Shown here: in pieces, positions 23,620-26,273 of the stretch
Numbering within the stretch: the stretch's first letter is position 1
How the letters are laid out: every line of letters begins with the position of its first letter
Assembly: GCA_964506505.1 (NCBI GenBank)
Contig: CAZDKY010000025.1
Location: 1-26,273, forward strand
From: M55B129 sp964506505
GTDB lineage: Bacteria > Bacillota > Dethiobacteria > DTU022
Length of the DNA stretch: 26,273 nt
Direction: 5' to 3'
Notes under the pieces: generated by a model
What the model saw: only the letters and a program-made list of their open reading frames with translations
Told to the model about the DNA's origin: nothing
Databases searched by the model: none
Made by a program: the position numbers and the translations under genes

Positions 23620-23970
23620 TTGCCTTACAAATTAAAAGCCAAGATCTGGCTTGAAAAAAACGGAGAAAAAGTATTTGGCGACGGCCCGCTGGACATATTA
23701 AAAAGAGTGGAACGGACAGGCTCTTTGAGACAGGCAGCTGCTGAAATCAAGATGTCTTACAGCCAGGCCTGGCATCTGATCAAGATGCTTGAAGCTAATT
23801 TGGGTTTCCCGATCCTGGAAATGCAGGCCGGCGGGGCCGGAGGCGGCCATTCAAGCCTGACTAACGAAGCGATAGCTTTGACTGCCGCTTACAGTGCCTT
23901 CAGGAAAGAAGCCCGAAAAACTCTGGAGGATCTGTTCCAAAAACATTTATCACATCTGAATGACAGCTAA
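23620..23970 (+). CDS. ModE-like winged-helix DNA-binding protein without molybdate-binding domain
   Basis: Putative transcription regulator. The 116 residues correspond to the ModE N-terminal LysR-type winged helix: GPLDILKRVERTGSLRQAAAEI, then MSYSQAWHLIKMLEANLG (recognition helix) and the wing GGAGGGHSSLT. The TOBE domains that bind molybdate or tungstate in full ModE are absent, so it either senses through a partner or acts constitutively. It starts with TTG 23620, five to six bases after AAAGGAGATG. It is divergent from the flavodoxin/ferredoxin gene and 99 bases upstream of two membrane protein genes, which are its likely targets by position only. Confidence 0.85.
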   Translation: MPYKLKAKIWLEKNGEKVFGDGPLDILKRVERTGSLRQAAAEIKMSYSQAWHLIKMLEANLGFPILEMQAGGAGGGHSSLTNEAIALTAAYSAFRKEARKTLEDLFQKHLSHLNDS

Positions 23971-24069
23971 TTAGTTATAATCGATGAGTCTTCGTTTGCT
24001 TTTTACGAAAGACCGATCTATAGTTCTGATAAGAAGCCTGACATCAGCCCGAAAGAGGTGGTCTTAAAA

Positions 24070-24456
24070 ATGGCAGGGAGCTGGACAATCAAAAATTTGT
24101 ATTTTTACCTGGTCTGTCTGATAACTCTTTTTCTCTTTGTCGGCGGAACTATTTCAGCCATAAATAACGCCGCGCAGATTGCTTTTCCGGACCGGCCCAA
24201 TGTGTCGATTATTCATCTTTATTATCCCGAATACAGGGAAGAAAACAGCGAACCGGCATTTGATCCGCCTCCCCTGGAAGAACTGGAGAAGATGAGAGCG
24301 GAGCAGGAACAGACGAATCATTATTATCGAAGTTATGCGGTACGCAATCTTCTCAATTCAATTGCTTTGATGATCATTGCCGCCCCCTTTTACATCTATC
24401 ACTGGAACCGGGTCAAACCCCGGCGGGAGAAAGGGGAGATAACAAATGAAGGTTAA
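24070..24456 (+). CDS. Small two-helix membrane protein, paralog 1
   Basis: Unrecognised membrane protein of 128 residues; weakly reminiscent of DUF5671-like proteins. An N-terminal helix (about 10-33) begins NLYFYLVCLITLFLFVGG, a 60-residue soluble loop rich in acidic and tyrosine residues follows (about 34-92), and a second helix ends in APFYIYHW (about 95-112) with a basic tail. ATG 24070 is chosen because AAGAGGTGG lies seven bases upstream; an in-frame GTG at 24058 is part of that site. It overlaps the next gene by 11 bases, and that gene has the same architecture, so the pair probably arose by tandem duplication and may form a heteromer. Function unknown. Confidence 0.75.
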   Translation: MAGSWTIKNLYFYLVCLITLFLFVGGTISAINNAAQIAFPDRPNVSIIHLYYPEYREENSEPAFDPPPLEELEKMRAEQEQTNHYYRSYAVRNLLNSIALMIIAAPFYIYHWNRVKPRREKGEITNEG

Positions 24457-24829
24457 GTGGGATCTTGAGCATGTTTACTTTTACCTGGTCAGTTTTGTTG
24501 CCTTGATCCTGATCATAGTCGGCGCCGTAACCATAACCCAGACTACAATCGCTTTCTTTACTCCGGTTTACGACTATTACGGTCCTTTCGCACCAGAAAG
24601 ACCTTCAGCTGAACTGTCAATGTGGGAAGAAAATTTCGGCTCCGATTTTATAGAACAGGAACGCATCCGCTACGAAGAAATAAACAAGCAAAACTACAGC
24701 CGGCAGCTGAGCCGTGATCTGGTCCGTGGGCTGGCTTTTATCATTATTGCTATGCCGGTATACCTCTACCACTGGCGCAAAATTCCCCAGCTGGAGATAG
24801 CCGAACAGAAAAATGATTCTGACGGTTGA
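24446..24829 (+). CDS. Small two-helix membrane protein, paralog 2
   Basis: Unrecognised 127-residue membrane protein, clearly a paralog of the gene before it. Shared features in the same order are a tryptophan near residue 5, YFYLV at the start of helix 1, a polar acidic/tyrosine loop of about 60 residues, and helix 2 ending AFIIIAMPVYLYHWRK. Helix 1 is about residues 9-34 and helix 2 about 93-112. Start ATG 24446 overlaps the upstream gene by 11 bases, with GGGGAGAT as ribosome site, so translation is likely coupled. A convergent hairpin follows the stop. The invariant YHW at the membrane edge is the best lead for a functional site. Confidence 0.75.
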   Translation: MKVKWDLEHVYFYLVSFVALILIIVGAVTITQTTIAFFTPVYDYYGPFAPERPSAELSMWEENFGSDFIEQERIRYEEINKQNYSRQLSRDLVRGLAFIIIAMPVYLYHWRKIPQLEIAEQKNDSDG

Positions 24830-24846
24830 ATCTTAGCGTATATTTT

Positions 24847-24884
24847 GTAAAAAGCTGCTTCCACACTAAAAAACGGCTTTTTAC
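24847..24884. terminator. Weak bidirectional terminator between convergent genes
   Basis: Arms GTAAAAAGC (24847-24855) and GCTTTTTAC (24876-24884) are perfectly complementary around a 20-base loop, giving T5 runs on both strands. It lies between the plus-strand paralog pair and the minus-strand DOMON gene. The stem is mostly A-T and the loop long, so strength is doubtful. Confidence 0.5.
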
Positions 24885-24905
24885 TTTCATGTTATGATAC
24901 AGTGA

Positions 24906-25550
24906 TCACGGTTCCACTGTGAAATCAACACTGCCTCGTACGCTATGATTACGATCAATGTCGTTTGAACTGTTATGAGCAGCATAAATAAGAGTATACA
25001 CCTCGCCAGGGATCAGCCCGGCCACATCATATTCCTGTCCTTCCGGGAAAACAAGCGGGTAAGATAATTCCATGGTAACAGCTCCATCATCATATTTGAT
25101 GTAGAAATCTTCAACTGCTGAAACAGAAGCTTCGGAATGATTGCGACCCAGCCCCACGTCATCCCTGAAAGCGGGATTATCACCGTCGAGATAGCCGATA
25201 ATCATATTCGCTCCGTCCATACCTCCACCGGGACTGTTAAAGCCAACTGAAACCCAACCTCCAGTATCCAATTCGAGATGAAGATACAGAATTTCCCCAT
25301 CATGAGCAAGATGGATAATACCCCCCATCGCTTCTATGGCTGCTGAAGGATATCCGGTAGTCGATCCATCTACCAGTATTGGTTCACTTATCCTGCCCAT
25401 GGTCGGCCCGGAAGATATCACTCCATTTTCTTCAGCTCCATTTTCCACACTGCCATTTTCTTCAACAAGTTCATCCGGAGCAGCTGCCTGACCGCATCCA
25501 GCAAGGAACAAAGCAGCTATAAGAACAAACACCGTCATGATTTGTTTCAT
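24906..25550 (-). CDS. DOMON-domain lipoprotein (probable heme or ligand binding)
   Basis: Predicted surface lipoprotein of 214 residues. A signal peptide with lipobox LAGC (C19) is followed by a low-complexity Glu/Asn/Gly linker with three ENG repeats (about 28-48). From about residue 52 to the end there is a DOMON-type beta-sandwich: GGWVSVGFNSPGGGMDGANMI, GYLDGD, and a C-terminal ending with AAHNSSNDIDRNHSVRG. DOMON domains bind b-type heme or sugars; M111, M116, H138, H192 and H202 are candidate heme ligands, which I cannot choose among. ATG 25550 has AAGGGGTGA upstream. It follows the small membrane protein gene by 105 bases on the same strand, so the two may act together. Confidence 0.75.
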   Translation of the reverse strand: MKQIMTVFVLIAALFLAGCGQAAAPDELVEENGSVENGAEENGVISSGPTMGRISEPILVDGSTTGYPSAAIEAMGGIIHLAHDGEILYLHLELDTGGWVSVGFNSPGGGMDGANMIIGYLDGDNPAFRDDVGLGRNHSEASVSAVEDFYIKYDDGAVTMELSYPLVFPEGQEYDVAGLIPGEVYTLIYAAHNSSNDIDRNHSVRGSVDFTVEP

Positions 25551-25655
25551 CTTCTCACCCCTTTAGCACTTTTAAAACATAATAACCTTATTCCTTTTCA
25601 GCTCTACAAATGATTCGCTCCCGGTATTGTCAATAGTCATAATGATCAGCTGTCA

Positions 25656-25844
25656 TCATAAATATATACTCAAAGCCATGGCTGCATGTATTAGCATTAA
25701 AACCAGTCCGATGATTGCCAGAAGGCGGTGTACTTTCACCCGCAATTTAGGCTTAACCAACCTTTTGAAAGTAATCACCATCATTGCAAATATGTAAAAG
25801 ACAGCAGCAATAATGCCAAACCAGGCAAATAACGGCAGAGTCAT
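25656..25844 (-). CDS. 62-residue membrane protein with HX13H helix, possible mini cytochrome b
   Basis: Unrecognised small membrane protein with two predicted helices: residues about 5-26 and 39-61. The second contains H39 and H53 (HRLLAIIGLVLMLIHA), 14 residues apart on one helix. That is the spacing of the two heme-ligating histidines on each of two helices in cytochrome b/b6. A dimer would offer four such histidines. A basic loop (KRLVKPKLRVK) joins the helices. ATG 25844 has GGAGG eight bases upstream. A promoter-like site lies about 55 bases upstream, and the DOMON lipoprotein gene follows. Heme binding is inference, and it could be an unrelated small membrane protein. Confidence 0.65.
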   Translation of the reverse strand: MTLPLFAWFGIIAAVFYIFAMMVITFKRLVKPKLRVKVHRLLAIIGLVLMLIHAAMALSIYL

Positions 25845-25897
25845 TGTGCATACCTCCGGTAGTTAAGTATTAAACTGTTTTACAGCCGTGTTTTTAT

Positions 25898-25924
25898 ATT
25901 ATACGATTATCTGAAATTTGTAAA
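25898..25924 (-). promoter_or_regulatory. Promoter candidate for the small membrane protein/DOMON pair
   Basis: On the minus strand -35 TTTACA (25924-25919) and a perfect -10 TATAAT (25903-25898) are separated by 15 bases, a little short of the ideal 17. It lies 54 bases before the ATG of the membrane protein gene. Confidence 0.5.
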
Positions 25925-26150
25925 TTATTAAAGCTAATTCAATTTGGGAATAAAGTACAAGGAAATATATGGTATTTATCGCTGTTTTTGAAATTATTTT
26001 TCATATCTGTTAGCGAATTGCATAATTAAGCGATATGGTAAATTATGAAGTGTTGAATGCAGGCTTTAAGCATAAATTACGCTCTAATTTAACATGATCA
26101 AGCATGTCCACATAGCTAATATCTTATATATAATGCTCATAAATATATGA
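25925..26150. other. AT-rich intergenic spacer
   Basis: Together with the promoter region this makes a gap of about 300 bases between the membrane protein gene and the rRNA terminator. It is strongly AT-rich and I see no coding frame with a ribosome site, no tRNA and no long repeat. Confidence 0.6.
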
Positions 26151-26177
26151 AGGCCTCCCTGTGTACAAGGGAGGCCT
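26151..26177 (-). terminator. Terminator hairpin after the 5S rRNA gene
   Basis: Perfect ten-base arms AGGCCTCCCT (26151-26160) and AGGGAGGCCT (26168-26177) surround a seven-base loop, 15 bases beyond the 5S 3' end. On the minus strand it is followed by an AT-rich stretch (TCATATATTTAT) rather than a pure T run, so it may end or help process the rRNA transcript. Confidence 0.75.
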
Positions 26178-26191
26178 GTTGGAAAAAGTTT

Positions 26192-26273
26192 TCTGGCGGG
26201 GACCTACTCTCCCGGGGGCTTGCGCCCCGAGTACCATCGGCGCTGGAGGACTTAACGGCCGTGTTCGGTATGG
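26192..26273 (-). rRNA. rrf: 5S ribosomal RNA, 3' portion (truncated by window edge)
   Basis: The minus strand reads CCATACCGAACACGG, then CCAGCGCCGATGGTACT, then GGGAGAGTAGGTC and CCGCCAG, the conserved order of the second half of bacterial 5S rRNA. About 80 bases are present; the 5' third lies outside. The 3' end is placed at 26192-26193 by analogy. An rRNA operon transcribed on the minus strand is therefore expected to continue to the right. Confidence 0.95.

Noticed and set aside
23976..23981. TATAAT upstream of the membrane paralog pair
   Set aside because: No -35 box at normal spacing and no TG extension, so it was not called as a promoter. The pair may instead be read through from the ModE-like gene.
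23988..24013. Hairpin GTCTTCGT/ACGAAAGAC after the ModE-like gene
   Set aside because: The stem has a bulge and no T run follows it, so it is not a convincing terminator.
25365..25480. Repeated CCATTTTCTTC-like units inside the DOMON gene
   Set aside because: They encode the ENG repeats of the lipoprotein linker and are explained by the protein; not a CRISPR or regulatory repeat.

Overview
The window reads as chromosomal DNA of an anaerobic Firmicute (Clostridia-like) with a Wood-Ljungdahl pathway. Three things support this: a complete CODH/acetyl-CoA synthase gene set of bacterial type, a ctsR-mcsA-mcsB-clpC operon (a Firmicutes hallmark) with a recognisable CtsR box, and strong AAGGAGG-type ribosome binding sites. 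An acetogen or a syntrophic acetate/butyrate oxidiser would fit. The species cannot be named from the sequence alone.

Layout. (1) 1-2472, minus strand: acetyl-CoA acetyltransferase, enoyl-CoA hydratase and 3-hydroxybutyryl-CoA dehydrogenase (cut by the window start). Together they interconvert two acetyl-CoA and crotonyl-CoA. (2) 2710-12912, minus strand: cooC, acsA, acsB, acsC, acsD, acsE, metV, metF, closed by a strong terminator at 2710-2738. The products carry out methylene-THF reduction, methyl transfer to the corrinoid protein, CO2/CO interconversion and acetyl-CoA assembly, with CooC as nickel-insertion ATPase. (3) 13043-17838, minus strand: protein quality control operon ctsR-mcsA-mcsB-clpC with promoter, CtsR operator and terminator. 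(4) 17885-19543, minus strand: thioredoxin reductase followed by an MgtC-family membrane protein. (5) 19744-22509, plus strand: a stand-alone NifU C-terminal domain protein with its own terminator, then cysteine desulfurase and thiI (sulfur transfer for 4-thiouridine in tRNA). (6) 22499-24829: a flavodoxin/ferredoxin fusion (EFR1 type, minus) divergent from a ModE-like DNA-binding protein (plus), followed by two tandem paralogous small membrane proteins. (7) 24906-25844, minus strand: a 62-residue membrane protein with two histidines 14 residues apart, then a DOMON-type lipoprotein. (8) 26192-26273, minus strand: 3' part of a 5S rRNA with a hairpin just downstream, so an rRNA operon lies beyond the right edge.

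How the genes work together. Modules 1 and 2 meet at acetyl-CoA, so C1 and C4 metabolism sit side by side but in separate transcription units. CODH/ACS is rich in Fe-S clusters and oxygen labile; the nearby nfu, cysteine desulfurase, thioredoxin reductase and McsA/McsB/ClpC genes are housekeeping functions that suit such a cell, though a direct regulatory link is only inference.

The parts least explained by known families are the ModE-like/EFR1/paralog cluster, the DOMON plus mini-cytochrome-like pair, a 22-codon ORF between cooC and acsA, and several palindromic sites in front of key operons. No CRISPR array, insertion sequence, prophage or tRNA gene was seen.
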